Counted from the stretch's first letter, positions 15,717-24,464 are shown. The stretch is 64,000 bases of DNA from Streptomyces sp. CMB-StM0423 (GCF_002847285.1 NZ_CP025407.1:5054501-5118500); one strand, 5' to 3'. Program-made: numbers and translations. The notes: generated from the sequence alone by a model not told the origin.

Positions 15717-17057
15717 TCACGCTTCGAGCAGCGCCGTGACGCCCTGGCCGCCGGCGGCGCAGACGGAGATCAGTCCGCGGACGGGCCGGGCGCCGGCGGC
15801 CGTGCGCTCCGCCGCCCGCTCGTGCAGCAGCTTCGCCAGCGTCGCGACGATCCGGCCGCCGGTCGCGGCGAAGGGGTGCCCGGCGGCGAGCGAGGAGCCG
15901 GCGACGTTCAGCCGCTCCCGGTCGACGGCGCCCAGCGGCGCGTCGAGGCCGAGGCGTTCCTCGCAGAACGCAGCGTCCTCCCACGCGGCGAGCGTGGCCA
16001 GCACCTGGGAGGCGAACGCCTCGTGGATCTCGTACAGATCGAGGTCCGCCAGCCCCAGTCCGGCGTCGGCCAGCAGCCTCGGCACGACGTACGCGGGCGC
16101 CATCAGCAGCCCGTCCGGGCCCTCGGTGAAGTCGACCGCGCCGGTGCGCGCGTGCGTGAGGTACGCGAGCACCGGCAGCCCGCGCGCGGCGGCCCACTCC
16201 CCGCTCGCGAGCAGCACGGTGGCCGCGCCGTCGGTCAGCGGGGTCGAGTTGCCCGCGGTCATGGTGGCGTCCGGGTCCGCGGCGCCGAACACGGGCTTCA
16301 GCCGGGCCAGTTCGGCGGGGGTCGAGTCGGGGCGCAGGTTCTGGTCGCGGTCGAGCCCGCGGAACGGCGTGAGCAGGTCGGCGAAGAAACCCGCGTCGTA
16401 CGCCGCGGCCAGCCGGCGGTGGCTGGCGGCGGCCAGCTCGTCCTGCGCGGCGCGCGGCACCCGCCACTCGCGGGCGGTCAGCGCGGCGTGCTCGCCCATC
16501 GAAAGCCCGGTGCGCGGCTCGGCGTTGCGCGGGATGTCGGGGACGACGTGCCGCGGGCGGAGCCCGGCGAGGGCGGCGACGCGGCGGGCGGCGGAGCGCT
16601 GCCGCCGGGCGTGGAGGAGGACGCGGCGCAGGCCGTCGTTGAGGCCGAGGGGCGCGTCGCTGGCGGTGTCGACGCCGCCGGCGACGCCCGCGTCGATCTG
16701 GCCGAGCGCGATCTTGTTGGCGACGAGGAGCACGGTCTGGAGGCCGGTGCCGCACGCCTGCTGGACGTCGTACGCGGGGGTGCGGCGGTCGAGCCTGCTG
16801 CCGAGGACGACCTCGCGGGCGAGATTGAAGTCGCGGCTGTGCTTGAGCACGGCGCCGGCCACGAACTCGTCGAGCAGCGCACCGCGCAGCCCGTACCGCC
16901 CGACGAGGCCGTCGAGGGCGGCGGCGAGCATCTCCTGGTTGGACGCGGTGGCGTACGCGCCGTCCGCGCGGGCGAAGGGGATCCGGTTGCCGCCGACGAT
17001 CGCGACGCGCCGCACGCCGCCGCCGGTCCGCCCGCCCGTTCCCGCCGGTGCCGTCAT
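15717..17057 (-). CDS. Acetyl-CoA C-acyltransferase (thiolase, FadI/FadA2-like)
   Basis: A 446-residue thiolase with the nucleophilic Cys in VQQACGTG (near residue 100), the active-site His in AAGHPFAATGGR and the second Cys in SVCAAGGQG. NEAFAS-type residues appear as EIHEAFASQ. It cleaves 3-ketoacyl-CoA or condenses acetyl-CoA. The order thiolase/reductase/MaoC dehydratase recalls Mycobacterium tuberculosis Rv0243 (fadA2)-Rv0242c (fabG4)-Rv0241c (htdX), except that the thiolase here is divergent from the reductase. ATG 17057 has GAGGGAGG upstream. Confidence 0.92.
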   Translation of the reverse strand: MTAPAGTGGRTGGGVRRVAIVGGNRIPFARADGAYATASNQEMLAAALDGLVGRYGLRGALLDEFVAGAVLKHSRDFNLAREVVLGSRLDRRTPAYDVQQACGTGLQTVLLVANKIALGQIDAGVAGGVDTASDAPLGLNDGLRRVLLHARRQRSAARRVAALAGLRPRHVVPDIPRNAEPRTGLSMGEHAALTAREWRVPRAAQDELAAASHRRLAAAYDAGFFADLLTPFRGLDRDQNLRPDSTPAELARLKPVFGAADPDATMTAGNSTPLTDGAATVLLASGEWAAARGLPVLAYLTHARTGAVDFTEGPDGLLMAPAYVVPRLLADAGLGLADLDLYEIHEAFASQVLATLAAWEDAAFCEERLGLDAPLGAVDRERLNVAGSSLAAGHPFAATGGRIVATLAKLLHERAAERTAAGARPVRGLISVCAAGGQGVTALLEA

Positions 17058-17091
17058 CGCCGTGTTCCCTCCCTCGCCTCCCCGCGGCTCC

Positions 17092-17120
17092 TTGTGCGGC
17101 GGGGGCTCAGTTCCTACGCT
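17092..17120 (+). promoter_or_regulatory. Candidate promoter of the fabG4-like/MaoC operon
   Basis: TTGTGC (17092-17097) and TACGCT (17115-17120) are 17 bases apart. The predicted start near 17127 falls inside the tandem dyad that follows. Confidence 0.5.
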
Positions 17121-17122
17121 CC

Positions 17123-17152
17123 TTACTCCGCAGTAAACTTACTCAGGCGTAA
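17123..17152 (+). promoter_or_regulatory. Tandem TTAC-N6-GTAA operator
   Basis: Two dyads, TTACtccgcaGTAA and TTACtcaggcGTAA, start exactly 16 bases apart and overlap the ribosome site of the reductase gene. The same arrangement occurs at 20170-20199 beside the TetR gene, so this is the probable operator of that regulator. Confidence 0.65.
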
Positions 17153-17163
17153 GGAGATTGCCA

Positions 17164-18507
17164 ATGGCCGATCGCTACCGGAAATTCACGAGCCGCGGAG
17201 CCGGGGCCTTCGTCGCCAAGCGGCTCGGCCTCCCGCGGCCCGCGCGCCTGGAGCGGTACCGGCCGGGGCAGCCCGTCGCCCGCGGCCCCGTCGTGCTCGG
17301 CGGCGCGGCCGGCGGCCGGATGCACAAGACGCTGCGCGCACTGCTGGACGCGGTGGGCGCGGAGGTGGCGGAGGCCGCGGACGAGTCGTCGGTACGGGCC
17401 GGGGCGCTGGTCTTCGACGCCACCGGCATCGGCACCTCCGCCGGGCTGCGCGCGCTCTACGACTTCCTCCACCCCCGGATCCGCGAACTCGCCCCCTGCG
17501 GCCGCGTCGTGGTCGTCGGCACCCCGCCGGAGGCCGCCGCGGGGTCGGGGGAAGCGGTGGCGCAGCGGGCGCTTGAGGGGTTCGTCAGGTCGGTGGGCAA
17601 GGAGCTCCGGGACGGCTCGACGGCGCATCTGCTGCTGGTCGCGCCGGGCGCGGAGGGCGGCGTGGAGTCGACGCTGCGCTTCGCGCTGTCGGCGCGCTCG
17701 GCGTACGTCTCGGGGCAGGCGCTGCGCGTCACGGGCACGGCGCCGGTGCCGGGGACGGCCGATTGGGCGCGGCCGCTGGCCGGGAAGACCGCGCTGGTCA
17801 CGGGCGCGTCGCGGGGGATCGGCGCGGTGGTCGCGGAGACGCTGCACCGGGACGGGGCGCGGGTGGTGTGCCTGGACGTCGCCGCGCAGGGCGCGGAGCT
17901 GGCGGCGGTGGCGGCCCGGGCCGGCGGCGGGGTGCTGGAGTCGGACATCACGGCGGCGGACGCGGGGGACCGGCTCGCCGCGTACCTCGGCGAACACCAC
18001 GGCGGCGTCGACGTCGTCGTGCACAACGCGGGCATCACCCGCGACAAGACCCTGGGCCGGATGAGCGCCGGCCAGTGGGAAGCGGTCATCGGGGTCAACC
18101 TCACCGCCGTCGAGACCCTCACCGCCCGCCTCCTCGGCGACGGGCTGCTGCGCGCGGACGGCCGGATCGTCTGCACCTCGTCGATCAGCGGCATCGCGGG
18201 GAACGTCGGCCAGACCAACTACGCGGCGAGCAAGGCGGGCCTCATCGGCTACGTCCAGGCCACGGCGCCCGGGGCGGCGGCACGCGGCGTGACGGTCAAC
18301 GCGGTGGCGCCCGGGTTCATCGAGACGCGGATGACGGCGGCGGTCCCGCTGGTGATCCGCGAGGCGGGCCGCCGCATGAACACCCTGAAGCAGGGCGGGC
18401 TGCCGGTGGATGTGGCGGAGGCGGTGTCGTACTTCGCGGCGCCGGGCAGCGGAGCCGTGACGGGACAGGTGCTGCGGGTGTGCGGCCAGGCGCTGCTGGG
18501 GGCGTGA
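17164..18507 (+). CDS. FabG4-like 3-oxoacyl reductase (SDR)
   Basis: A 447-residue protein in two parts. The N-terminal ~200 residues are a degenerate Rossmann-like domain typical of the FabG4 (high molecular weight FabG) class. The C-terminal half is an active SDR: TGASRGIG (cofactor), NAG, a catalytic Ser in CTSSISG, and YAASK (Tyr and Lys). It reduces 3-oxoacyl-CoA or -ACP, probably with NADH as in M. tuberculosis Rv0242c. ATG 17164 has AAGGAG eight bases upstream. It is followed after one base by the MaoC dehydratase gene, giving reduction and dehydration steps in one operon. Confidence 0.9.
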   Translation: MADRYRKFTSRGAGAFVAKRLGLPRPARLERYRPGQPVARGPVVLGGAAGGRMHKTLRALLDAVGAEVAEAADESSVRAGALVFDATGIGTSAGLRALYDFLHPRIRELAPCGRVVVVGTPPEAAAGSGEAVAQRALEGFVRSVGKELRDGSTAHLLLVAPGAEGGVESTLRFALSARSAYVSGQALRVTGTAPVPGTADWARPLAGKTALVTGASRGIGAVVAETLHRDGARVVCLDVAAQGAELAAVAARAGGGVLESDITAADAGDRLAAYLGEHHGGVDVVVHNAGITRDKTLGRMSAGQWEAVIGVNLTAVETLTARLLGDGLLRADGRIVCTSSISGIAGNVGQTNYAASKAGLIGYVQATAPGAAARGVTVNAVAPGFIETRMTAAVPLVIREAGRRMNTLKQGGLPVDVAEAVSYFAAPGSGAVTGQVLRVCGQALLGA

Positions 18508-18508
18508 G

Positions 18509-19486
18509 ATGGAGACACGGGAGCTGGACAGAGCACCGCGACTGCTGCCGCTGTACGGGCGGGCGGTGGTGCCGAAGCGGCGGGGGAGGGCGCACGGGAC
18601 GGGGGCGGGAGGCGACGGAGGCCCCGGAGCCGCCGCGTCCGGAGCCAGAACCGCCGCGGAGGCCGGGGCGGAAGCCGGTGCCGGGCTGCCCGCCGTCCCC
18701 CAGCGCCGCCTGATCCTCCGCGAAGTACGCCCCGACCCCGCCCGCCTCCGCCGCTACGCCGCCGTCTGCGGCTTCCCCGACGACGGCCGGCTTCCGGCCA
18801 CGTACCCGCACGTCGTCGCCTTTCCGCTCGCCATGTCCCTCATGGCCGCACGCGACTTCCCCTTCCCGCTCCTCGGTCTCGTCCATCTCGCCAACCGGGT
18901 CGAGCACCTGCGCCCCGTCGACGCCGGCGAGCGGCTGACGTACGTCGTCGCGACCGGCCGCGCGCAGCCGCACCCGAAGGGCACCGCGTTCCCGGTGGCC
19001 GCGCACGCGCGCCTGCGCGGCGAGACGGTGTGGCGCTCGACGAGCACGTACCTGAGCCGCGGGCCGGGCACCGGCACGGGCGAGGCACCCGGGACGCCTG
19101 AACTCACCGCCGCGGCACGGGAGGAGAGCTGGAGGCTGCCGGGCTCGCTGGGCCGCTCGTACGCCGCCGCCTCCGGCGACCGCAACCCCATCCACCTGCA
19201 CCCGCTGACCGCCCGGCCGTTCGGCTTCCGGCGCGCGATCGCGCACGGGATGTGGGCCAAGGCGCACTGCCTGGCGGCGCTGGCGGCGGAACTGCCCGGG
19301 GCGTACGCGGTGGACGTGTCGTTCCGCGCGCCGGTCCTGCTGCCGGCGGCGGTGCGCTTCCGCGCGGAACGGAGGGAGGGGACGGAGCACCCGGAACAGG
19401 CCGTGGGCGGCTGGGCGTTCGACGTGCGCGGCGCGGACGGCGACCGCGCGCACCTGCGGGGCGCTGTCTCACCCCTGGGCGGCTGA
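18509..19486 (+). CDS. MaoC-like double-hotdog (R)-hydratase/dehydratase
   Basis: A 325-residue protein similar to Rv0241c (HtdX). The C-terminal hotdog carries the hydratase-2 motif SGDRNPIHLHPLTARPFGF with catalytic Asp and His, then AIAHGMW. The N-terminal half is a second, non-catalytic hotdog (SLMAARDFPFPLLGLVHLAN). It should interconvert 3-hydroxyacyl and enoyl thioesters next to the FabG4-like reductase. Residues 20-55 form a Gly/Ala/Glu-rich linker of low conservation. The 3' end overlaps the convergent TetR gene by 18 bases, so there is no terminator between them. Confidence 0.88.
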   Translation: METRELDRAPRLLPLYGRAVVPKRRGRAHGTGAGGDGGPGAAASGARTAAEAGAEAGAGLPAVPQRRLILREVRPDPARLRRYAAVCGFPDDGRLPATYPHVVAFPLAMSLMAARDFPFPLLGLVHLANRVEHLRPVDAGERLTYVVATGRAQPHPKGTAFPVAAHARLRGETVWRSTSTYLSRGPGTGTGEAPGTPELTAAAREESWRLPGSLGRSYAAASGDRNPIHLHPLTARPFGFRRAIAHGMWAKAHCLAALAAELPGAYAVDVSFRAPVLLPAAVRFRAERREGTEHPEQAVGGWAFDVRGADGDRAHLRGAVSPLGG

Positions 19487-20137
19487 CGGCTCCGGCGGCG
19501 GCGGTGGCGCCCAGGTTTCGCCGTCGAGCACGTTGCGCATGCCCACCCAGATCATGTTCATCAGCCGCCGTGTCATGCCCTCCGGCGACTCGGCGGGGTG
19601 CTCGGCCATCCAGTCCGTCAGCGCGTCGGCCGCGCCCACGATGGTGTGCGCGACGAACTCGGCGTCCTCGTCCCCGAGCCGGGCGGGCCCGCCGTTCTCC
19701 TCGATCCCGGCCCGTACCAGCGCGGTGACCTCCGCCATCACCGCCCGCCGCGCGCGCGCCGACTCCGCGGCGATGGCCTCGCTCAACTCGGCGGCGTGCC
19801 GGTGCAGTACGACCCAGCCGTCGCGGTGCTCGGAGACGAACGAGAAGAACGCCCGCAGCCCCGCCCGCAGCCGCAGCTCCGGCGTCAGCACCCCCTCGGC
19901 CGCCCCCTGGAACGCGGCCACCAGCCGCTCCGCCTCGCGCCGCAGGCAGGCGATGAAGAGCCCTTCCTTGGACTCCAGATAGAGGTAGACCATCGGCTTG
20001 GATATCCCGGCCAGCACGGCTATCTCGTCCACCGAGGCGGCGTGGTAGCCGCGCTTGGAGAAGACCCGTACGGCCACGTCGATGATCTGCTGCTCCCGCA
20101 CCTGCCGGGGAAGCCGCCGCCTGCGCTTTTCGGTCAC
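19469..20137 (-). CDS. TetR-family regulator of the lipid module
   Basis: A 222-residue TetR protein: a very basic N-terminus (KRRRRLPRQ), HTH at about residues 30-52 (VDEIAVLAGISKPMVYLYL), and an all-helical ligand domain with MNMIWVGMRNVL near the end. A TetR gene also lies close to htdX-fabG4-fadA2 in mycobacteria (Rv0238). GTG 20137 is the start; no Shine-Dalgarno sequence is seen, so the transcript may be leaderless. It is divergent from the SCP2 gene. The tandem dyad in the shared region, repeated before the FabG4-like gene, points to repression of both, with an acyl-CoA-like ligand likely. Confidence 0.88.
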   Translation of the reverse strand: MTEKRRRRLPRQVREQQIIDVAVRVFSKRGYHAASVDEIAVLAGISKPMVYLYLESKEGLFIACLRREAERLVAAFQGAAEGVLTPELRLRAGLRAFFSFVSEHRDGWVVLHRHAAELSEAIAAESARARRAVMAEVTALVRAGIEENGGPARLGDEDAEFVAHTIVGAADALTDWMAEHPAESPEGMTRRLMNMIWVGMRNVLDGETWAPPPPPEPSAAQG

Positions 20138-20139
20138 GG

Positions 20140-20169
20140 TTGCGAGCGTACTCTGCCGCCTCCTATATT
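20140..20169 (+). promoter_or_regulatory. Candidate promoter of the SCP2 gene
   Basis: TTGCGA (20140-20145) and TATATT (20164-20169) are 18 bases apart, a strong match for a vegetative promoter in this GC-rich DNA. Transcription would begin near 20176, inside the operator. Confidence 0.6.
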
Positions 20170-20199
20170 TGACTATCGAGTAAGTCTACTATTCGGTAA
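20170..20199 (+). promoter_or_regulatory. Tandem TGAC/CTAC-N6-GTAA operator
   Basis: TGACtatcgaGTAA and CTACtattcgGTAA start 16 bases apart, the same geometry as at 17123-17152. The pair overlaps the predicted transcription start and reaches the ribosome site of the SCP2 gene. Confidence 0.65.
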
Positions 20200-20210
20200 G
20201 GAAGATGGGT

Positions 20211-20681
20211 GTGCGGATGACCGACGACACGCAGGGTCTTGAGGGCCTGGACTTCGCCGCGGTGTCCCCCGAGGAGTACGCGCGCATCGTCAGGGGGCTC
20301 TCCTCGCGGGAGATCGAGGAGCTGGCCCGGGACGAGGCGCTGCGCGCGCGGGTCGTCGGGGAGGTCTTCCGGCGGATGGAGCAGCAGTTCCGGCCGGACA
20401 GGGCCGGGGAGCTGGAGGCGGTCATCCGCTGGCGGATCGCGGGCGTGACCGAGGTGGTGTACGACGTGACCGTCTCGGGCGGCGCCTGCTCGGTGCGCGA
20501 GGGGCAGGGCGAGGCGAAGCCGCGGGTGACGCTGGACATGGGCGACGAGGAGTTCCTGAACGTGACGTCCGGGAACGCGGGGCCCGTCAAGCTGTTCATG
20601 ACGCGGAAGCTGAAGGTCAGCGGAGACGTGGCGCTCGCGCTGAAGCTGACGAGCATGTTCGACATCCCCAAGGCCGACTGA
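20211..20681 (+). CDS. SCP2 sterol-binding-domain protein
   Basis: About 156 residues. Residues 55-150 resemble the SCP2 lipid-binding fold (AVIRWRIAG, VTVSGGACSV, PRVTLDMGDEEFLNV, then LFMTRKLKVSGDVALALKL). Such proteins carry fatty acyl or sterol ligands in the cytoplasm, which fits the acyl-CoA genes nearby. The start is uncertain: GTG 20211 lies six bases after AAGGAAG; ATG 20217 is also possible, while ATG 20205 is too close to the ribosome site. A stem-loop terminator follows. Confidence 0.85.
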   Translation: MRMTDDTQGLEGLDFAAVSPEEYARIVRGLSSREIEELARDEALRARVVGEVFRRMEQQFRPDRAGELEAVIRWRIAGVTEVVYDVTVSGGACSVREGQGEAKPRVTLDMGDEEFLNVTSGNAGPVKLFMTRKLKVSGDVALALKLTSMFDIPKAD

Positions 20682-20685
20682 GCGC

Positions 20686-20703
20686 GGGCGACCCCCGTCG
20701 CCC
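20686..20703. terminator. Terminator after the SCP2 gene
   Basis: GGGCGAC, CCCC loop, GTCGCCC, five bases after the stop and also downstream of the convergent PucR-type gene. Confidence 0.55.
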
Positions 20704-20728
20704 CGCCCGGTCCCGCCGGCGCCGGTCG

Positions 20729-22015
20729 TCAGCCCGGCGGCTCGGTGCGTTCCGTGCGCTCCGTGCGCTCGGTACGTCCCGTACGGCCCGTGATCGGGCC
20801 CGTCGACGGCAGGTCCGCCTGGTCGCGCAGCCAGAGCGCGCGCAGCGTCGCCTCCAGGGCGAAGCGCCGGTCCGGCTCGGTGAGCTGGGAGCCGAAGTGC
20901 TGGCCGAGGGTCCGCATCCGGTAGCGCACGGTCTGCGGGTGGACGTGCAGTTGCTCGGCGATACGCCCCGCGGTGCCGCGCGTGGTCAGCCACACCCGCA
21001 GGGTCTCCACCAGCCGCTCGCGCCGGCCGGTCGTCACGGCGGCCAGCGGCTGGAGCTGGCGGCCCGCCATCTGCTCCACCAGGGCGGGGTCCGTGAGCAG
21101 CCAGAGGGTGAGCAGGTGGTCCTCGACCCGTACCGGGGAAGGGGCGCGGATCGCGCCCGACTCGACCATGCCGAGGGCCTGCCGCGCCCAGCGCAGCGAG
21201 TCCGCGGTCCTGTGCAGCGGCACGGTGAGGCCGATGGCCACCCCGATCGGCCCCAGCGCGACGTCCAGCGCCTCGCGCCGCTCGTCGTCGAAGGGGCCGG
21301 GGATGAGCAGGTACGGGTGCGGGCCCGCGGTGTCCGCCAGTACGTCCTCGGGCAGCCCGGTCAGCGACGTGAGCCGCTCCGCCGGCATCAGCGCGGCCGG
21401 CGTCACCTCGTCCGGCAACTGCCAGCGGGCCTGCGCGGCGATGTCCTCCACGGTGTGGCGCGGTACGGGCGGCTCGGCGACCAGCGTCCGCAGCAGCCGC
21501 CTGCGCAGGCTCTTCAGCCGCTCCGCCGAGTCGGCCTCCGCCTGGAGGTAGCCCTCCCTGGCCAGCTCCGACAGCTCGTCGATGTAGGCGAGCAGGGCGT
21601 CGGCGAAGGCGTTCATCACGTGCGAGGCGAGGTGGTTGCGCTCGCCCACGACCATCGCGCGCCGCCACGCGACCCGGCCGCCGATGCGGTACGCGGACTG
21701 GAGGGCGTCGAGGCTGCGGCCCTCCTGCGCCTCGAACCGGCCGAGTCTTCGGTGCACCTCGGCCAGGTGCACGGCGCGTTTGCGGGGCGTCGCGACCCGG
21801 TCGGTGAAGGTGTTCAGCGACTGCCGGACGCCGAGCCGCAGGGCCCGGTCGTACGCCTCGCCCATCTGGAGCCCGTACTCGGGCACCGCACCGCGGATCG
21901 CCGCGACGATCTCCCGGTAGAGGCTCGGTAACTCAGGCCGGATCAGCGCGGCCAGCTCCCGCGGCAGCGGCTCGGGCGGCTCGGCCAGTGCGACTGCCTG
22001 CACTTCGGACGGCAT
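20729..22015 (-). CDS. PucR-type helix-turn-helix regulator, copy 1
   Basis: A 428-residue regulator with a helical N-terminal sensory region, a GGDEF-like/CdaR-type central part, and the C-terminal PucR HTH (LRVWLTTRGTAGRIAEQLHVHPQTVRYRMR, cited here as a span near residues 345-375). Proteins of this class respond to metabolites or stress in Streptomyces. The last 20 residues are an RTE repeat encoded by a short tandem repeat at about 20743-20785. ATG 22015 is the start. It is paralogous to the next gene upstream and probably arose by tandem duplication. Confidence 0.85.
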   Translation of the reverse strand: MPSEVQAVALAEPPEPLPRELAALIRPELPSLYREIVAAIRGAVPEYGLQMGEAYDRALRLGVRQSLNTFTDRVATPRKRAVHLAEVHRRLGRFEAQEGRSLDALQSAYRIGGRVAWRRAMVVGERNHLASHVMNAFADALLAYIDELSELAREGYLQAEADSAERLKSLRRRLLRTLVAEPPVPRHTVEDIAAQARWQLPDEVTPAALMPAERLTSLTGLPEDVLADTAGPHPYLLIPGPFDDERREALDVALGPIGVAIGLTVPLHRTADSLRWARQALGMVESGAIRAPSPVRVEDHLLTLWLLTDPALVEQMAGRQLQPLAAVTTGRRERLVETLRVWLTTRGTAGRIAEQLHVHPQTVRYRMRTLGQHFGSQLTEPDRRFALEATLRALWLRDQADLPSTGPITGRTGRTERTERTERTEPPG

Positions 22016-22367
22016 AGGTCTACCCCTCACGCCGCCGGCGAGGCAGGGGGACACCGACCCGGTGGGGGGTGTGCAAGTCAGGTGCCCTGCCGCACGGTGG
22101 TGCCGGCAGCTCACTGTTCGGATGAGGATCCGCGGGCGCCCGGCCTGCAGCGCACCGGTGACCGCGGTGTTGCGTGGCATGTTCGGTACCGCGAGGAACG
22201 TGTAGCCCACACAGAGTGGATGCGGCACTACTCACCGGGCAAGCGCTTGTACGCATCTTTTGTACGCGGGTGATAGTTCGCCGCCGCCGCGCGGGCCGCG
22301 CAGCGGTCGCGTACGGGCCGCGCACGGGTTGCGTACGGCCGCGTACGGGCCGCGCGCCCGGGGGCGC
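22016..22367. other. Intergenic region between the two PucR-type genes
   Basis: No gene is supported. TTGTACGC occurs twice (22247-22254 and 22260-22267), 13 bases apart. From about 22290 to 22355 there are imperfect repeats of GCGTACGGGCCGCGC just past the stop of the upstream PucR-type gene. The region should contain the promoter of the first PucR-type gene, but no convincing -35/-10 pair was found. Confidence 0.4.
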
Positions 22368-23585
22368 TCAGCCGCCGTCGCCGCGCTGCCGCAGATGCAG
22401 CGTCCGTACCGCGACCTCCACCGCGAACCGCTCGTCGTGGTCGTCCAACTGCGCACCGAAGAGCTGGTGGAGGCTGCGCAGCCGGTAGCGCACGGTCTGC
22501 GGGTGGACGTGCAGCAGCCGCGCCATCCGCGCCGCCGTGCCGCGGGTCGTCAGCCAGACCCGCAACGTGTCGACCAGCCGCTCCCTGCGCACCGGCGTGT
22601 GGCCGGCGAGCGGCGCCAACTGCCGCCGCGCCAGTTCCTCGGCCAGCGGCGGATCGGCCATGAGCCACAGGGTCACCAGGTGGTCGTCGCACGCGAACAC
22701 CGGCCCGTCGCGGACGATGCCGGTCTCCGCGTGCGCCAGCGCCTGCCGGGCCCAGCGCAGCGAGTCCGCGGACCTGGCGAGCGGCACCGTCACGCCGAGG
22801 GCGGCCCGGCAGCCGGCCAGCGCCGCGGCCAGCATGGCGTGGCGCTCCTCGGTGAGGGGCCCCGGCACGAGGAGGTGGGGCTGCGGATCGGCGAGTTCGA
22901 CCAGTACGTCGGGGTGGAGCGGCTCGGGGTCCGGGCGGCGGTCGGCGGTCAGTGCGACGGGCGTCGCCACGTCCGGCAGCGGCCAGCCGGCGCCGTCGGC
23001 GAGTTCGGTGACCGCGGGGTGGGCCAGGGGCAGCGCGCCGCCGGAGAGCAGCAGCCGCAGCAGCCGCCGCCGCCGCGCCCCGGCGTCCTCGGGCCCCGAC
23101 TGCGCCTCCCGGTAGCCCTCGCGGCACAGTTCCTCGGTCGCGTCGACGTGCGCGAAGACGGCGTCGGCGAACATCGCCATGAGCGTGGGCGAGATGTTGT
23201 AGCGGGTACCGACCGTCTTGGCGCGCCGCAGCGCCACCCGCGCGCCGATGCGCAGGGCCGAGCGCAGGTACTGGAAGCTGCGGCCCTCGTACGCCTCGAA
23301 CCTGCCCAGCCGCCGGCACATTTCGTCCCTGCGGCCTGTCGGTGATTTCGGGTTGGCCACCTGCTCGACGAACGCGGCGAGATTCTGCTCGACGCCCTGC
23401 TGCAATACCTCCCCGTACGGGCCTTCCAGCAACTGGTCGTATTCGGGGATGGCCCTTCTGATCTCCACCGCGATTTCCTCGACGAGGCTGGGCAGTTCCG
23501 GTCGCATGATCGCGGCGAACTCCGGCGGCAGCGGCTCGGGCGGCTCGACGAGTCCGGCGGCGGGTCCTGCGTCTGGCATCTGCAT
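22368..23585 (-). CDS. PucR-type helix-turn-helix regulator, copy 2
   Basis: A 405-residue paralogue of the regulator at 20729-22015. Both begin with EPPEPLP and an RPELPSL segment, share DSLRWARQAL in the middle, and end with the same HTH core (VWLTTRGTA, LHVHPQTVRYR). ATG 23585 has GGGAGGAG just upstream; ATG 23579 is an alternative two codons inside. Whether the two copies form heterodimers or control different targets cannot be told. The intergenic 23586-23871 is divergent from the HAF-repeat pseudogene and contains no other gene. Confidence 0.85.
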   Translation of the reverse strand: MQMPDAGPAAGLVEPPEPLPPEFAAIMRPELPSLVEEIAVEIRRAIPEYDQLLEGPYGEVLQQGVEQNLAAFVEQVANPKSPTGRRDEMCRRLGRFEAYEGRSFQYLRSALRIGARVALRRAKTVGTRYNISPTLMAMFADAVFAHVDATEELCREGYREAQSGPEDAGARRRRLLRLLLSGGALPLAHPAVTELADGAGWPLPDVATPVALTADRRPDPEPLHPDVLVELADPQPHLLVPGPLTEERHAMLAAALAGCRAALGVTVPLARSADSLRWARQALAHAETGIVRDGPVFACDDHLVTLWLMADPPLAEELARRQLAPLAGHTPVRRERLVDTLRVWLTTRGTAARMARLLHVHPQTVRYRLRSLHQLFGAQLDDHDERFAVEVAVRTLHLRQRGDGG

Positions 23586-23871
23586 GACTCCTCCCACCCC
23601 GGGGCGGAGCCCGATCGGCGGGGCTCCGCTTGCGGGTGGTGCGATGAGACGGGCGGTGAGACGGGGTGGGGCCGCGCGTGTGCCGCCAAGCATGCGGGGT
23701 GGGGCGGCCGTAGGGGAGTGGAACGCGCGCGATTGCGCACTGGGCGACAAAAGCCGAGGGGGGAACACTTGCGTGGTGACAAGGGATGACGATTTCCGCG
23801 CAGGCCCATTGCACCGCTCCGTTACCGGCGCGTAACTTCATTGTCCGTGCGGCGTGCGGGAGGGGTTGGTC

Positions 23872-24412
23872 GTGCAATGGAATACCGACGCGCGTTCTTC
23901 TCGGCGGCGTTATGACGCCGGACACGTCGTCGGCTACGCCCTCACGGTGAAGGAAACGATGCATGCGGCACGTTGGCCGGGTGCCGCGAGGGCCGTGGAC
24001 CTGGGGATCCTCCCCGAGGCCATGGCGGGCGGCGCCACGGCGGTCAACGACGCCGGTGTGGCCGCCGGCTTCTCCGGGACGGCGGGTGCGGTGGGATGCG
24101 GACGGATCCTTCACCGAACTCGACGGGCTGGGCGGGGCACGGAGCGAGGCCCGCGGGATCGACGCCTCCGGGGTCGTCGTCGGCAGTGCCGAGCGCCCGG
24201 ACGGCCGGGTGCACGCGGTGCGCTGGGACGAGGACGGGACCGTCGTCGACCTCGGCACCCTGCCCGGCGATGCCACCAGCCGCGCGACGGGGGTCAACGA
24301 CGACGGAGTCGTCGTCGGCGAGTCCGTCGCCGGGGACGACACCCCGCGCGCGGTCCGCTGGGAACCCGACGGCACCATGGTGGATGTGAGCGCCCTGATC
24401 GAGAGCGGGTGA
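23872..24412 (+). pseudogene. HAF-repeat protein gene broken by a frameshift
   Basis: The first part (from GTG 23872, with GGGAGGGG upstream) encodes GHVVGYALT, ARWPGAARAVDLGIL and AVNDAGVAAGFSGTAG. The homology then continues in the next frame as RVRWDADGSFTELDGLGG, SGVVVGSAERPDGR, VRWDEDGTVVDLGTLPG and DDGVVVGES to a stop at 24412. The HAF repeat (ARW..G...DLG.LPGG..S.A..IN..G.VVG) is continuous only if one base is skipped near 24085-24100, a G-rich stretch. It is either a real frameshift or a sequencing error. HAF proteins are repeat proteins of unknown function, often extracellular. Confidence 0.65.
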
Positions 24413-24464
24413 GCGGGACCGCCGGCCGGCACGAGCGGCGCGCCCGCGGCGCCTGACACACGGC

